This document shows, piece by piece, positions 33,007 through 43,569 of a DNA stretch of 64,000 bases (position 1 is its first letter; every line of letters begins with the position of its first letter). Origin of the DNA: Brachybacterium endophyticum. GTDB lineage: Bacteria > Actinomycetota > Actinomycetes > Actinomycetales > Dermabacteraceae. Made by a program: the position numbers and the translations under genes. The DNA is taken from contig NZ_QFKX01000001.1 in assembly GCF_003130585.1 (NCBI RefSeq), forward strand, positions 248,001 to 312,000. Reading direction: 5' to 3'. The notes under the pieces were generated by a model. That model had not been told where the DNA came from. It did not search any database and saw only the letters and a program-made list of their open reading frames with translations.

Positions 33007-34073
33007 GTGAGGACTGCTGCACCCGCTGATCCCGGGACCAGGGCGGAGAACGCCCGGGTCCCGGGACGCGCTCTGCTCGGCGGCACCCGCAGGCTCCCGC
33101 CCCCGCTGGCGCTGGCACTCGGCGTCGTCCTCGTCCTCGTCGTGTGCCTGCTCAGCCTCGCGCTGGGCTCCCGCGCGAACGACCTGCCGCAGGTCCTCGC
33201 GGCGCTCGGCGGCCGGGGCGAGGAGCGGATGGCGCTGATCATCGACGAACGTGCGCTGCGCACCGTCGTCGGGCTCGCCGTCGGCGCCGCCCTGGCCGTC
33301 TCGGGCCAGCTGATCCAGGGGCTGACCCGCAACCCGCTGGGCGAACCGGGGCTCCTCGGCGTCACCTCCGGTGCCTCGTTCGCGATCGTCGTGGTCACCG
33401 CCCTCGCGGGGTCCGTGAGCGGCGGCACCGCTGCGATCGCGGCCATCCCCGGGGCCCTCGCCGCCGTGGCGCTCGTCCACCTCGTCGCCAGGCCCGCCGG
33501 CACCGGGTCCGTGGTGCCCCTCGTGCTCGCCGGCGCGGTGGTCACCGCGGTGCTGGGGGCCGTCGTGCAGGGCCTCATCCTGCAGATGCCCGCGGTCTTC
33601 GACTCCTATCGCTACTGGGTGGTCGGCTCGCTCACGGGCGCCGACCTCGGCACCCTGACCACCGTCGCCCCCGTCCTCCTGGCAGGGCTCGTTCTCGCGA
33701 TCACCGTCGCCCCCGCCCTGAACACCCTCGCCCTGGGTGACGACGTCGCGATCTCGCTCGGCTCCCCGGTCCGGCTCGTGCGCGGGGCGGGGCTCGCCGC
33801 CGCCGCTCTGCTCGCCGCCGCCGCGACCGCCGCCGCCGGCCCCATCGCGTTCGTGGGCCTCGCCGTCCCGCACCTGGTGCGGGGGATCGTCGGCGCGGAC
33901 CATCGCTGGCAGCTGCCGATGAACCTGCTGCTGGGAGCGGCTCTGCTCGTCGCCTCCGACGTCGTCGCCCGCGTCATCGTCCGCCCCGAGGAGCTCATGG
34001 TCGGTGTGGTCACGGCCTTCGTCGGCGCCCCGTTCCTGCTGCTGGCCGTGCGCCGAGGGGCGGTGACCGACCG

Positions 34074-34077
<4 letters not shown>
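33007..34077 (+). CDS. FecCD-type iron ABC permease
   Basis: 356 residues with about 9-10 membrane segments. FecCD motifs are RTVVGLAVGAALAVSGQLIQ, LTRNPLGEPGLLGVTSGASF, YWVVGSLTGADLG and GPIAFVGLAVPHLVRGIVG. The GTG start has an AAGGTCC site. It overlaps the second permease by ATGA. Two non-identical permeases imply a heterodimeric channel. Confidence 0.93.
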
Positions 34078-35275
<1,198 letters not shown>

Positions 35276-35279
<4 letters not shown>

Positions 35280-36133
35280 ACGGCACGACGACGAGCGCCG
35301 AGACGGGCGCAACGACGGACCCCGGCGAGACGGCGACGTCCGCACTCGCCCTGGACCGCGCGAGCGTCGGCTACGGCGAGAAGGTCGTCCTGGACGAGGT
35401 GAGCCTGACGTTCGCCAAGGGACGGTTCACGGCTGTCGTCGGCCCCAACGGCTGCGGGAAGTCGACCATGCTGCGGGCCCTGGCGCGCACGCTGCCCGTG
35501 CGCGAGGGTCGTGTCCTCCTGGACGGCAGGCCGCTCGCCGAGCACCGCTCGCGAGCGATCGCCCGGCGCCTCGCCCTGCTCCCGCAGGAGCCCGTCGTCC
35601 CCGACGGCATCACCGTGCGCGGACTGGTCGACCGCGGACGCCACCCCTACCGCTCGGCGCTGCGCCGCCGGCTCCCCGGGGATGCGGAGGCCGTCGAGAC
35701 CGCCATGCGCGCCACCGGGGTGGACCGCGTCTCGGAAACCCTGGTCACAGGGCTCTCGGGCGGGCAGCGGCAGCGGGCATGGATCGCGATGGTCCTCGCC
35801 CAGCAGACGGAGCACGTGCTGCTCGACGAGCCCACCAGCTTCCTGGACATCGCCCACCAGATCGACGTCCTCCACCTGTGCCAGGACATGAGGGCCGACG
35901 GTCGCACCGTCGTCGCCGTCCTGCACGACCTCAATCAGGCCGCCCGCTACGCCGACGAGATCGTGGTCCTGCACGAGGGCAGGGTTCGCGCCCAGGGCGC
36001 CCCCCACGAGGTCATCGACGAAGCACTCCTCCGCGAGGTCTTCGGGCTCGAGGCCGAGATCGCGAGGGACCCGCAGAGCGGGACGCCCCTGATCGTGCCG
36101 CGCCGCCGCTCGCGCGAGGGCGACCGGGTCTGA
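35276..36133 (+). CDS. iron-siderophore ABC transporter ATPase (FepC type)
   Basis: 285 residues. Walker A is VGPNGCGKSTMLRAL, the Q-loop region LLPQEPVVPDGITV, the signature LSGGQRQRAWIAM, Walker B HVLLDEPTSFLDIAH and the switch His VAVLHDLNQAARYADE. All are intact and typical of FepC/FhuC. The short N-terminal extension is Thr/Gly-rich. ATG overlaps the permease stop. It completes a binding protein, two permeases and ATPase importer. Confidence 0.95.
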
Positions 36134-36191
36134 GACCTGCTGGGGCGGCGCCGGACGGTCTGCGCGTGCCGGGCGGTCCCGATCGCGGGGA

Positions 36192-36881
36192 TCAGGGCTG
36201 GAGCCGCTCGCGCTCCCACGTCGCCCCGTCGGCTGCGGGGGAGTAGACGATGCGGTCGTGCATGCGCCCCCCTCGCCCCTGCCAGAACTCGATCCGGTCG
36301 GGCACCAGGAGGTACCCGCCCCAGCGGGGTGGGCGGGGGATCTGCTCCTGCTCGGCGAAGCGATCCTCGACCGCGGCGTACTGCGCGTCGAGCTCCTCGC
36401 GGGTCCCGACGGGATCGGACTGGTGCGAGGCCCAGGCTCCGAGCTGGGAGCCGCGGGGGCGCCGCGCCCAGTAGGCATCGGAGACCTCGTCGGCCACGTC
36501 CTCGATCCTGCCGTCCACGCGGACCTGCCGTTGCAGCGGGTACCAGGGGAAGAGCATCGTCGCCCACGGGTCCGTCGCGATCTCCCGCCCCTTGGCGGAG
36601 TCCTTGTTGGTGTAGACCACGAAGCCCGACGCGTCGTGCGCCTTCAGCAGCACCGTGCGGGACCGCGGGCGGGGTGCGCCGTCGTCACCACGATCGACGG
36701 TGGAGAGCACGAGCGCGGTGGGATCGGGCAGGTCGCCGTGCTCCTCGCGGCGAGCGAACGCGTCCTGCATCCAGACGTCGAAGAGGCCCATGGGGTCTGC
36801 GGGCGCCTCGTCGGCGAGCGATCCGGCCAGGTAGTCGTTGCGGTCATCCCCCAGGTGGGGGGCGGGGTGCGCGGCGGTCAT
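36192..36881 (-). CDS. pdxH: pyridoxamine 5'-phosphate oxidase
   Basis: 229 residues, normal for PdxH, an FMN enzyme that makes pyridoxal 5'-phosphate. Motifs are RSRTVLLKAHDASGFVVYTN (FMN phosphate binding), SAKGREIATDPWATMLFPWY, QVRVDGRIEDVADEVSDAYW, SQLGAWASHQSDP and WGGYLLVPDRIEFWQGRGGR with MHDR (substrate phosphate Arg/His). ATG 36881 is preferred; TACCTA on the minus strand ends 6 nt before it, consistent with a leaderless start. PLP made here would serve the NadS-like and ammonia-lyase enzymes among others. Confidence 0.94.
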   Translation of the reverse strand: MTAAHPAPHLGDDRNDYLAGSLADEAPADPMGLFDVWMQDAFARREEHGDLPDPTALVLSTVDRGDDGAPRPRSRTVLLKAHDASGFVVYTNKDSAKGREIATDPWATMLFPWYPLQRQVRVDGRIEDVADEVSDAYWARRPRGSQLGAWASHQSDPVGTREELDAQYAAVEDRFAEQEQIPRPPRWGGYLLVPDRIEFWQGRGGRMHDRIVYSPAADGATWERERLQP

Positions 36882-37602
36882 GCTCCATAGGTACGCCGCG
36901 CGAGCGCCCGGCGCAACAGCGGCGGGGCCGGGCCGTCCGGAGTGCCACGTGGGGTGGGGGTTCGGTGGGGCCCGGGCGGGGCCGGTGGGTCTGGGTAGGG
37001 GAGGCAGTGGGGCGGGGCTGGGCAGGGGTCGGGTCCGGAGTGAGGCTGGGCTGGGCAGGGTGTGATGCCGGGCGCGTGGGCCGCGGAGGGACTCATAGCG
37101 CATCGTGTGCCATATAAGGCAGATGATGCGCTATTAGTCCCGTCGAAGCCCGGAAGCCCAGCCGCAACCCGCCCGGCCTGCGCCCACACCCGCCCGCCGC
37201 ACGCCCGCAACCCGCCTGCCCTGCGCCCACACCCGACCGACCCTGCCGCCCGGCCCCACCGCCCGGCCCCACCGACCCCCACGTCACCGCCCTCCCCACC
37301 CCCTCCCACGTCACGATTCGGAAACGGGGCGTCACGTCCAGGCCCGCGGCCCAGCGGAACCCCGGATCGGATGCTAGGTTTCGGTGCCACACCGCCTCGT
37401 GGGGACCGTCACATCCGGCGCATCGCCGAACCGGCGTCAGCCCGTGGGCACACGGCTCGGCGGCGCCCTCGCCATCGGGCCGCCACCGGGCCGCCAACGC
37501 CCCGCCACCGGGCCTCGACCGGGTCCGGCACCTGATCCCGACGTGGTGTGCGCAGGCGGCCACCGTCGGCCCCTGCGATCCCGACTCTCCCCCGGAGGAT
37601 CC
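36882..37602. other. 721-bp gene-free spacer with palindrome copy 1
   Basis: This divergent spacer between pdxH and the peptide importer contains no convincing gene. The left half is strongly G-rich on the plus strand, with many GGG/GGGG runs from 36951 to about 37060 that could form a G-quadruplex. The 54-bp palindrome lies at 37088-37141. The right half is C-rich with an imperfect direct repeat built on CCTGCGCCCACACCCG (near 37178 and 37218). CCCACGTCAC occurs near 37280 and 37310. The ribosome site CGGAGGAT precedes ATG 37603. Confidence 0.7.
37088..37141. repeat. 54-bp nested palindrome, copy 1
   Basis: Left arm GGGACTCATAGCGCA (37088-37102) and right arm TGCGCTATTAGTCCC (37127-37141) pair with one mismatch. 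The core is TGCCATATAAGGCA (one base off a perfect palindrome), and arms and core share one centre. It lies between divergent genes. Confidence 0.9.
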
Positions 37603-39243
37603 ATGTTCGACGCCGCATTCGCCCCTCGACGCCGCTCCGTGCTTCTCGCTCTCGCGGGTGTCCCCGTGCTCCTCACCGCCTGCGCGGAGACGAGCGACAG
37701 CGGTGACGGCGGTGGGGGAGGCGGGGACTCGGACAGCATCACCGTCGGCACCACTGACAAGGTCACCGCGCTGGACCCGGCTGCCGCCTACGACAACGGC
37801 TCCTCGACCGTGTGGACCCAGGTCTACGGCTACCTGCTGAACACGAAGATCGGCTCGAAGGACGGCAAGCCCGAGCCCGACCTGGCGGAGTCGGCCGATT
37901 TCAGCTCCGACTCCGTGTACACGGTGAAGCTGCGCGAGGGCCTCACGTTCGCCAACGGCAACGAGCTCACCAGCGAGGACGTCAAGCACACCTTCGACCG
38001 CCAGGTCGCGATCGCCGATCCCAACGGTCCGTCGAGCCTGCTGGCGAACCTCGAGAAGGTCGAGGTCGTCGACGACCTCACCGTCGAGTTCCACCTCAAG
38101 GAGCCCAACGACCAGACCTTCCCGTACGTGCTGAGCAGCCCCGCCGGCCCGATCGTCGACAAGGACACCTTCCCTGCCGACAAGGTCCTCGGCGACGACG
38201 AGATCGTGAAGGCCAAGGCCTTCTGCGGCCCCTACTCGATCAGCAGCTGGAAGCTCAACGAGCTGGTCGCCTACGAGGCGTTCGACGGCTACAAGGGTCT
38301 GTACGGGAAGCCGAAGACCGCCCAGGTGTCGATGAAGTACTACGCCGACCAGAACAACATGAAGCTGGACATCCAGCAGGGCAACGTCGACTGCGTGTGG
38401 CGCTCGCTGTCGGCGACCGACATCGAGGACCTCGAGAAGGACGACAAGGTCGCCGTGCACGACGGCCCCGGCGGGGAGATCCGCTACATCGTCTTCAACT
38501 TCGACACCAACCCCTACGGTGCGAAGACCGAGGAGGCCGATCCGAAGAAGGCGCAGGCCGTGCGCCAGGCGGCCGCGGATCTCATCGATCGTCAGGCCAT
38601 CGCGACCTCCGTCTACAAGGACACCTACACGCCGCTGTACGGGTACATCCCCGAGGGGCTGCCGGGGGCGGGCGACCAGTTCAAGACCATGTACGGCGAC
38701 GGCAAGGGCAAGCCGGACGCGGCCCGGGCGAAGAAGCGCCTGGAGGACGCCGGCGTGAAGACCCCGGTCAAGCTCAGCCTGCAGTACAACCCGGACCACT
38801 ACGGCAGCTCCTCGGGCGACGAGTACGCGGCCGTGAAGTCGCAGCTCGAGGCCGACGGTCTGTTCACCGTGGACCTGAAGTCCACCGAGTGGGTCCAGTA
38901 CTCCAAGGACCGCGTGGCCGACGTCTACCCGGCCTACCAGCTGGGATGGTTCCCCGACTACTCCGACGCCGACAACTACCTCTCGCCGTTCTTCATCAAG
39001 GACAACTTCCTGTCCAACCACTACGACAACGCCGACGTCCAGAAGCTGATCGCGCAGCAGCGCGGCACGGAGGACGCCGGCGAGCGCGAGAAGCTGTTCG
39101 TGGAGGTCCAGGACAAGGTCGCCGAGGACGTCTCCACCCTGCCGCTGCTGCAGGGTGCACAGATCGCGATCTCCACGAAGGACCTGAAGGGCGTCACCCT
39201 GGACTCCTCCTTCAAGCTCCGTCTCGTGCCGTTCGCCCTGTGA
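37603..39243 (+). CDS. peptide ABC transporter substrate-binding lipoprotein
   Basis: 546 residues, family 5 solute-binding protein (DppA/OppA type). The leader APRRRSVLLALAGVPVLLTAC has a lipobox at Cys27. The signature region is SVYTVKLREGLTFANGNELT, then SEDVKHTFDRQVA. Later landmarks are LGWFPDYSDADNYLSPFF and a C-terminal STLPLLQGAQIAISTKDLKG. Substrates may be peptides or, in this family, other small oligomers. ATG 37603 is chosen for its GGAGGAT ribosome site and leader peptide. Four transport genes follow with overlaps. Confidence 0.94.
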   Translation: MFDAAFAPRRRSVLLALAGVPVLLTACAETSDSGDGGGGGGDSDSITVGTTDKVTALDPAAAYDNGSSTVWTQVYGYLLNTKIGSKDGKPEPDLAESADFSSDSVYTVKLREGLTFANGNELTSEDVKHTFDRQVAIADPNGPSSLLANLEKVEVVDDLTVEFHLKEPNDQTFPYVLSSPAGPIVDKDTFPADKVLGDDEIVKAKAFCGPYSISSWKLNELVAYEAFDGYKGLYGKPKTAQVSMKYYADQNNMKLDIQQGNVDCVWRSLSATDIEDLEKDDKVAVHDGPGGEIRYIVFNFDTNPYGAKTEEADPKKAQAVRQAAADLIDRQAIATSVYKDTYTPLYGYIPEGLPGAGDQFKTMYGDGKGKPDAARAKKRLEDAGVKTPVKLSLQYNPDHYGSSSGDEYAAVKSQLEADGLFTVDLKSTEWVQYSKDRVADVYPAYQLGWFPDYSDADNYLSPFFIKDNFLSNHYDNADVQKLIAQQRGTEDAGEREKLFVEVQDKVAEDVSTLPLLQGAQIAISTKDLKGVTLDSSFKLRLVPFAL

Positions 39244-40343
39244 CCGCGGACGTCGCCCAGGACCGACAGGACGCTCCCGCCCCCACTCCCGCCGCTCCGG
39301 CCTCCACGCGCCGGCGCGGTGGGGGCGGCCTGGGCCGCTACATCCTCACGCGGTTCCTGCTGATCATCCCCACCGTGCTGATCCTGATGACGGTGGTCTT
39401 CTTCCTCATGCGCATCACCGGTGACCCGATCACCGCCGCGCTCGGCGGGCGCCTCTCGCCCGAGCAGCTCGCCCAGCGCCGCGCAGAGGCCGGCTACGAC
39501 CGTCCGCTGGCCGTGCAGTACCTCGACTACCTGTGGGGCGTGGTGCGCGGGGACTTCGGCACCACCTACACCGACCACACGCCGGTCGCGACCATCCTGA
39601 CCACCTACGGCGGCGCCACCGCCGAGCTGGTGATCTACGCGGTGATCGTCGCGCTCCTGGTCGGGGTGCCGCTGGGCATGCTCGCCGCCCGCTCGCGCGA
39701 CCGCTGGGGCGATCTCGCCCTGCGCGTGCTCGCGATCCTGGGGTACGCGACCCCGGTGTTCTTCGTCGGCCTGCTGCTCAAGCTCGTCTTCTCGGTGGGA
39801 CTGGGCTGGCTCCCGGTGGCCGGGCGCATCTCCAGCCGCGGCGAGCTGACGATGGGGAAGATCCTCAACCCCACGCCCTTCTACCTGCTGGATGCGATCC
39901 GGCTGGGGGACGCGTCGCTGCTCGCCGACGTGATCAGTCATGCGATCCTGCCCGCGATCGCGCTGGGCCTGCTCACCGGGGGCATCTTCCTGCGCCTGGT
40001 GCGCACGAACATGATCGGCACCCTGGAGATGCCCTACGTCGACTCCGCCCGCTCCCGCGGCGTCCGGGAAGCGCGTCTGACCAGCCGGCACGCCCTGCGG
40101 CCCGCGCTGATCCCGATCATCACCGTTATGGGCATGCAGGTCGCGATGATGCTGGGCGGCGCGGTGCTGACCGAGACCACCTTCGAGTGGAAGGGCCTGG
40201 GCTACATGCTCGCCGAGTACATGGCCAACCGCGACTACGTGGCCGTGCAGGGCATCGTCATGATGCTCGCGGTGATCGTCGCGATCTCCAACTTCGTGGT
40301 CGACGTGATCGCCGCCCTCATCGACCCCCGAGTGAGGTACTGA
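39240..40343 (+). CDS. peptide ABC transporter permease (DppB type)
   Basis: 367 residues. GTG at 39240 overlaps the previous TGA. A Pro/Ala-rich start precedes the first membrane segment LLIIPTVLILMTVVFFLMRI and the DppB signature GDPITAALGGRLSPEQLAQR. The permease motif is VDSARSRGVREARLTSRHAL with ALIPIITVMGMQVAMMLGGA. Six membrane segments are expected. The partner is the DppC-type protein 1 bp downstream. Confidence 0.94.
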   Translation: MTADVAQDRQDAPAPTPAAPASTRRRGGGGLGRYILTRFLLIIPTVLILMTVVFFLMRITGDPITAALGGRLSPEQLAQRRAEAGYDRPLAVQYLDYLWGVVRGDFGTTYTDHTPVATILTTYGGATAELVIYAVIVALLVGVPLGMLAARSRDRWGDLALRVLAILGYATPVFFVGLLLKLVFSVGLGWLPVAGRISSRGELTMGKILNPTPFYLLDAIRLGDASLLADVISHAILPAIALGLLTGGIFLRLVRTNMIGTLEMPYVDSARSRGVREARLTSRHALRPALIPIITVMGMQVAMMLGGAVLTETTFEWKGLGYMLAEYMANRDYVAVQGIVMMLAVIVAISNFVVDVIAALIDPRVRY

Positions 40344-40344
40344 G

Positions 40345-41385
40345 ATGACGCTCCCCTCGCCCCCGCCTCCCGGTGAGAGCGCCTCCGCGCAGCAGGACGC
40401 CGGTCTCGAGGCCGAGGCCGCCGTCGTCGCGGCGACCGCGAACGATTCCTGGCTGAAGCGTCTGCCGATCATCAGCCATCTGCGACGCAGCGTCGGCCTG
40501 CAGCGCGGGATGCTCGTGGCGGGCCTGGTGCTGGTCGCGGGCCTGCTGCTGACCGCCCTGCTGGCGCCGCTGCTGGCCCCCTACGGCTTCGCCGACACCG
40601 CGGCCGACGGCACCTCCTTCGGCACCCAGCAGCCGCCCTCGTCCTCCCATCTGCTGGGCACCACGGTCGCCGGCTACGACGTCCTCTCCCGCGTCATCTG
40701 GGGCACCCGCACCGCGGTCGCGGTGATGGCCTGCGCCGTGGTCCTCTCGCTGTTCCTCGGGGTGGCCCTGGGTCTGCTCTCGGGGTACGTGGGCGGCTGG
40801 CTCGACCGGATCCTGGTGATGCTGGCCGACGCGATCTACGCCTTCCCCTCCCTGCTGCTGGCGATCGTGATGTCGATCGTGATCTCCGGCGGGCAGTCGA
40901 GCGCGGGTGGCGGCATCCTGGCCGCAGCCATCTCGATCACCGTGGTGTTCGTGCCCCAGTACTTCCGGGTGATCCGCGCCGAGGTGGTGCGGCTGAAGGC
41001 CGAGCCCTTCGTCGAGGCCGCCAAGGTCATCGGCACCGGGCACCGCCGCATCATGGGCACCCACCTGCTGCGCAACGCCACCCGCACCCTGCCCCTGATC
41101 TTCACGCTCAACAGCTCCGAAGCGATCCTCACGCTCGCCGCGCTGGGCTTCCTGGGGTTCGGCATCGAGCCCACGAGCGCCTCCGAATGGGGCTACGACC
41201 TGAACCGGGCGATGGCCGACGCGACCTCGGGCATCTGGTGGACCGGGCTCTTCCCGGGACTGGCGATCGTGGCCGCCGTGCTCGGCGTGACCCTGGTGGG
41301 CGAGTCCATCAACGACCTCAACGACCCGCGCCTGCGCGTGCGCCGCCGGCGCCGCGCCGCGACCGCGAAGGAGGCGCAGGCATGA
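40345..41385 (+). CDS. peptide ABC transporter permease (DppC type)
   Basis: 346 residues. N-terminal helix VAGLVLVAGLLLTALLAPLL, then the DppC-typical SHLLGTTVAGYDVLSRVIWG and RTAVAVMACAVVLSLFLGVA. The coupling motif is FVEAAKVIGTGHRRIMGTHL. The C-terminal region NDLNDPRLRVRRRRR is the normal DppC ending. ATG 40345 lies 1 bp after the DppB stop. Its stop overlaps the ATPase start. Confidence 0.94.
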   Translation: MTLPSPPPPGESASAQQDAGLEAEAAVVAATANDSWLKRLPIISHLRRSVGLQRGMLVAGLVLVAGLLLTALLAPLLAPYGFADTAADGTSFGTQQPPSSSHLLGTTVAGYDVLSRVIWGTRTAVAVMACAVVLSLFLGVALGLLSGYVGGWLDRILVMLADAIYAFPSLLLAIVMSIVISGGQSSAGGGILAAAISITVVFVPQYFRVIRAEVVRLKAEPFVEAAKVIGTGHRRIMGTHLLRNATRTLPLIFTLNSSEAILTLAALGFLGFGIEPTSASEWGYDLNRAMADATSGIWWTGLFPGLAIVAAVLGVTLVGESINDLNDPRLRVRRRRRAATAKEAQA

Positions 41386-43169
41386 GCGAGACCCTGCAGC
41401 ACCGAGCCGACGCCGGCGAGGGCGACGGTCCGGTCGGCCGTGGCGAGGGCGGCGGCCGGGATGGCCGTGGCGAACGCGGCGGCCGTGAGGGCGGTGGTCC
41501 GCGTCTGGCGATCCGCGATCTCGACGTCACCTTCGCGACCGACGCCGGGGAGGTCCACGCGGTCGACGGCGTCAGCCTCGAGGTCGCTCCCGGTGAGATC
41601 CTCGCCGTCGTCGGCGAATCCGGTTCCGGGAAGTCCGTGACCGCCCGCAGCATCCTGGGGCTGCTGCCCGAGACCGCCGAGGCGAGCGGCGCCGTCCTGG
41701 TCACCGGGACGGACGTCGTCGGCCTCAGCGGTGCACGTCTGCGCGCCCTGCGCGGCGAGGACGTCTCGATGATCTTCCAGGAGCCCTCGAGCGCGATGAA
41801 CCCGGTGTTCCCGATCTGGTGGCAGATCGGGGAGGGGCTGCGCGCCCATCAGCCGAAGCTCACGCGCAAGCAGATCCGCGCGAAGGCGGTCGAGGCGCTC
41901 ACGGCGGTCGGCATCCCCGATCCCTCCGAGCGCATCGACCGGTACCCGCACGAGTTCTCCGGCGGGCAGAAGCAGCGCATCATGATCGCGATGGCCCTGG
42001 CCATGGGAGCAGAGCTGATCGTCGCCGACGAGCCGACCACCGCGCTGGACGTCACCGTGCAGGCCGAGATCCTAGACCTGCTGCGCGACGTGCGCGACCG
42101 CTTCGACACCTCGATCATCGTGATCACCCACAACATGGGAGTGGTCGCCGATCTCGCCGACACCGTCGCCGTCATGCACCGCGGTCGCGTGATCGAGCGC
42201 GCCGGCGTCCGGGACCTGTTCGCCGACCCGCAGCAGGAGTACACCCGGAAGCTGCTCGCGGCCGTCCCGCACCTGGGCAGGCGCAGCGCCTGGAGCGCGC
42301 TGAGCCCCGAGCGGCAGCAGGAGATCGAAGGCGCCGACCCCCTCGTCGAGGCGAAGGACCTGGTCATCGAGTACCCAGGACGGCTGGGGCGTCCGGCGTT
42401 CCGTGCCGTGCACGGCGTGGACCTCACGATCCGCCGGGGCGAGGTCTTCGGGCTGGTGGGGGAGTCCGGCTCGGGCAAGACCACCATCGGCCGTACCATC
42501 GCCGGACTCGAGAAGGCCACCGACGGCAGCCTCGCGGTGCTGGGCCACCAGATGCTGCGGTTCCGCGAACGCGCCTTCAAGCCCGTGCGCCGACGCATCG
42601 GCTTCGTCTTCCAGGACCCGGCGACCTCGTTCAACCCGCACCTGACGATCGAGGAGTGCATCGCCGAGCCGCTCGTGGTCCACGACCGGGGACTCTCGGC
42701 CGCCCAGCGCTCGACCAGGGTGGGCGAGCTCCTCGAATCCGTCGAGCTCCCCGCCGACTACCGCCGCCGCTACCCCCACGAGCTCTCCGGCGGGCAGCGT
42801 CAGCGCGTCTCGCTCGCCCGCGCACTCGTGCTGGACCCGGAACTGCTCATCGCCGACGAGCCCACCAGCGCGCTCGACGTCTCCGTGCAGGCCACCGTGC
42901 TCGATCTCTTCCGCGAGCTGCAGGAACGCCTCGGATTCGCCGCCCTCTTCATCAGCCACGACCTGGCGGTGGTCGACTCCCTGGCACACCGCATCGGCGT
43001 GCTATACCAAGGGCGACTCGTCGAGGAGGGTCACGGGCCGGACGTGCTGCAGGCACCGAAGGATCCGTACACCCGCCGACTGATCGCCTCCCTGCCGGTG
43101 CCGGATCCTGTGGAGCAGGAGCGCCGCCGCGCCGCGTACGCCGAGGAGTTCGGCCGCGCGGTGGGGTGA
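41382..43169 (+). CDS. fused double ATPase for peptide importer (DppD-DppF)
   Basis: 595 residues with two complete ABC domains. Domain 1 has GESGSGKSV (about 78-86), SGGQKQRIMIAMALAMGAEL and ADEPTTALDVTVQ. Domain 2 has GESGSGKTT (about 360), LSGGQRQRVSLARALVLDPE and ADEPTSALDVSVQATVLDLF. Both carry the oligopeptide C-terminal extension (QQEYTRKLLAAVPHL; PKDPYTRRLIASLPVPDP). The N-terminus is a Gly/Arg/Glu-rich 40-residue tail. Fusion replaces separate DppD and DppF genes and is common in actinobacteria. Confidence 0.95.
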   Translation: MSETLQHRADAGEGDGPVGRGEGGGRDGRGERGGREGGGPRLAIRDLDVTFATDAGEVHAVDGVSLEVAPGEILAVVGESGSGKSVTARSILGLLPETAEASGAVLVTGTDVVGLSGARLRALRGEDVSMIFQEPSSAMNPVFPIWWQIGEGLRAHQPKLTRKQIRAKAVEALTAVGIPDPSERIDRYPHEFSGGQKQRIMIAMALAMGAELIVADEPTTALDVTVQAEILDLLRDVRDRFDTSIIVITHNMGVVADLADTVAVMHRGRVIERAGVRDLFADPQQEYTRKLLAAVPHLGRRSAWSALSPERQQEIEGADPLVEAKDLVIEYPGRLGRPAFRAVHGVDLTIRRGEVFGLVGESGSGKTTIGRTIAGLEKATDGSLAVLGHQMLRFRERAFKPVRRRIGFVFQDPATSFNPHLTIEECIAEPLVVHDRGLSAAQRSTRVGELLESVELPADYRRRYPHELSGGQRQRVSLARALVLDPELLIADEPTSALDVSVQATVLDLFRELQERLGFAALFISHDLAVVDSLAHRIGVLYQGRLVEEGHGPDVLQAPKDPYTRRLIASLPVPDPVEQERRRAAYAEEFGRAVG

Positions 43170-43341
43170 GTGAGGCGGGGTGAGGCGGGATCTCAGTGCG
43201 TGTGGCAGGCCGAGTGGGGTATCCGCCGGGCGGCGGTCCGAGCTGTGGGCGTCGGAAGGGCGTCGGAAGGGCGTGCGGTGTGGCCCGGCGGCGTCGGGGC
43301 GTCTTCCGCGAGGCGGCGTGAGGCGGCGGTTGGGCCTGCGA

Positions 43342-43395
43342 GGGACGTATAGCGCACGCTGTGCCATATATGGCAGATGATGCGCTATTAGTCCC
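43342..43395. repeat. 54-bp nested palindrome, copy 2
   Basis: Left arm GGGACGTATAGCGCA (43342-43356), right arm TGCGCTATTAGTCCC (43381-43395), core TGCCATATATGGCA perfectly palindromic. It lies between convergent genes. Confidence 0.92.
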
Positions 43396-43485
43396 GCCGC
43401 GGCCCGCCGTCCGCAGTCCACGACTCGCAATACGCCCGCCTCGCCGCCCGAAGCCGCCGAGCTCGCCGCACCGCCTCACCGCCGC

Positions 43486-43536
43486 CACGCCGCCGAGCTC
43501 GCCACGCCGCCGAGCTCGCCACGCCGCCGAGCTCGC
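43486..43536. repeat. 17-bp tandem repeat, 3 exact units
   Basis: CACGCCGCCGAGCTCGC is repeated exactly at 43486, 43503 and 43520; a degenerate copy ends at 43476. It lies just downstream of the IclR gene. Confidence 0.88.
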
Positions 43537-43569
43537 CACTATCGCCGCCCGACCGCCCGCGCCATCCCC

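Larger units (their letters stand above)
43170..43569. other. 400-bp gene-free spacer with palindrome copy 2
   Basis: This is a convergent spacer between the peptide ATPase and the IclR gene. It is G-rich to the left of the 54-bp palindrome (43342-43395) and C-rich to its right. It contains a GCGTCGGAAGG doublet near 43250-43272 and the 17-bp tandem repeat at 43486-43536. No gene or obvious T-tailed terminator is seen. Confidence 0.7.

Noticed and set aside
37062-37535. Small open frames running through the 54-bp palindromes (shared peptide LIAHxVPYxADDALLVP)
   Set aside because: The similarity follows the DNA palindrome, both strands are open, differences between copies include non-synonymous changes in the core, and flanking residues are low-complexity Pro/Arg.
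43342-43395. Palindrome as an ordinary rho-independent terminator
   Set aside because: Copy 1 lies between divergent genes where no terminator is needed, and no T-run follows any copy.
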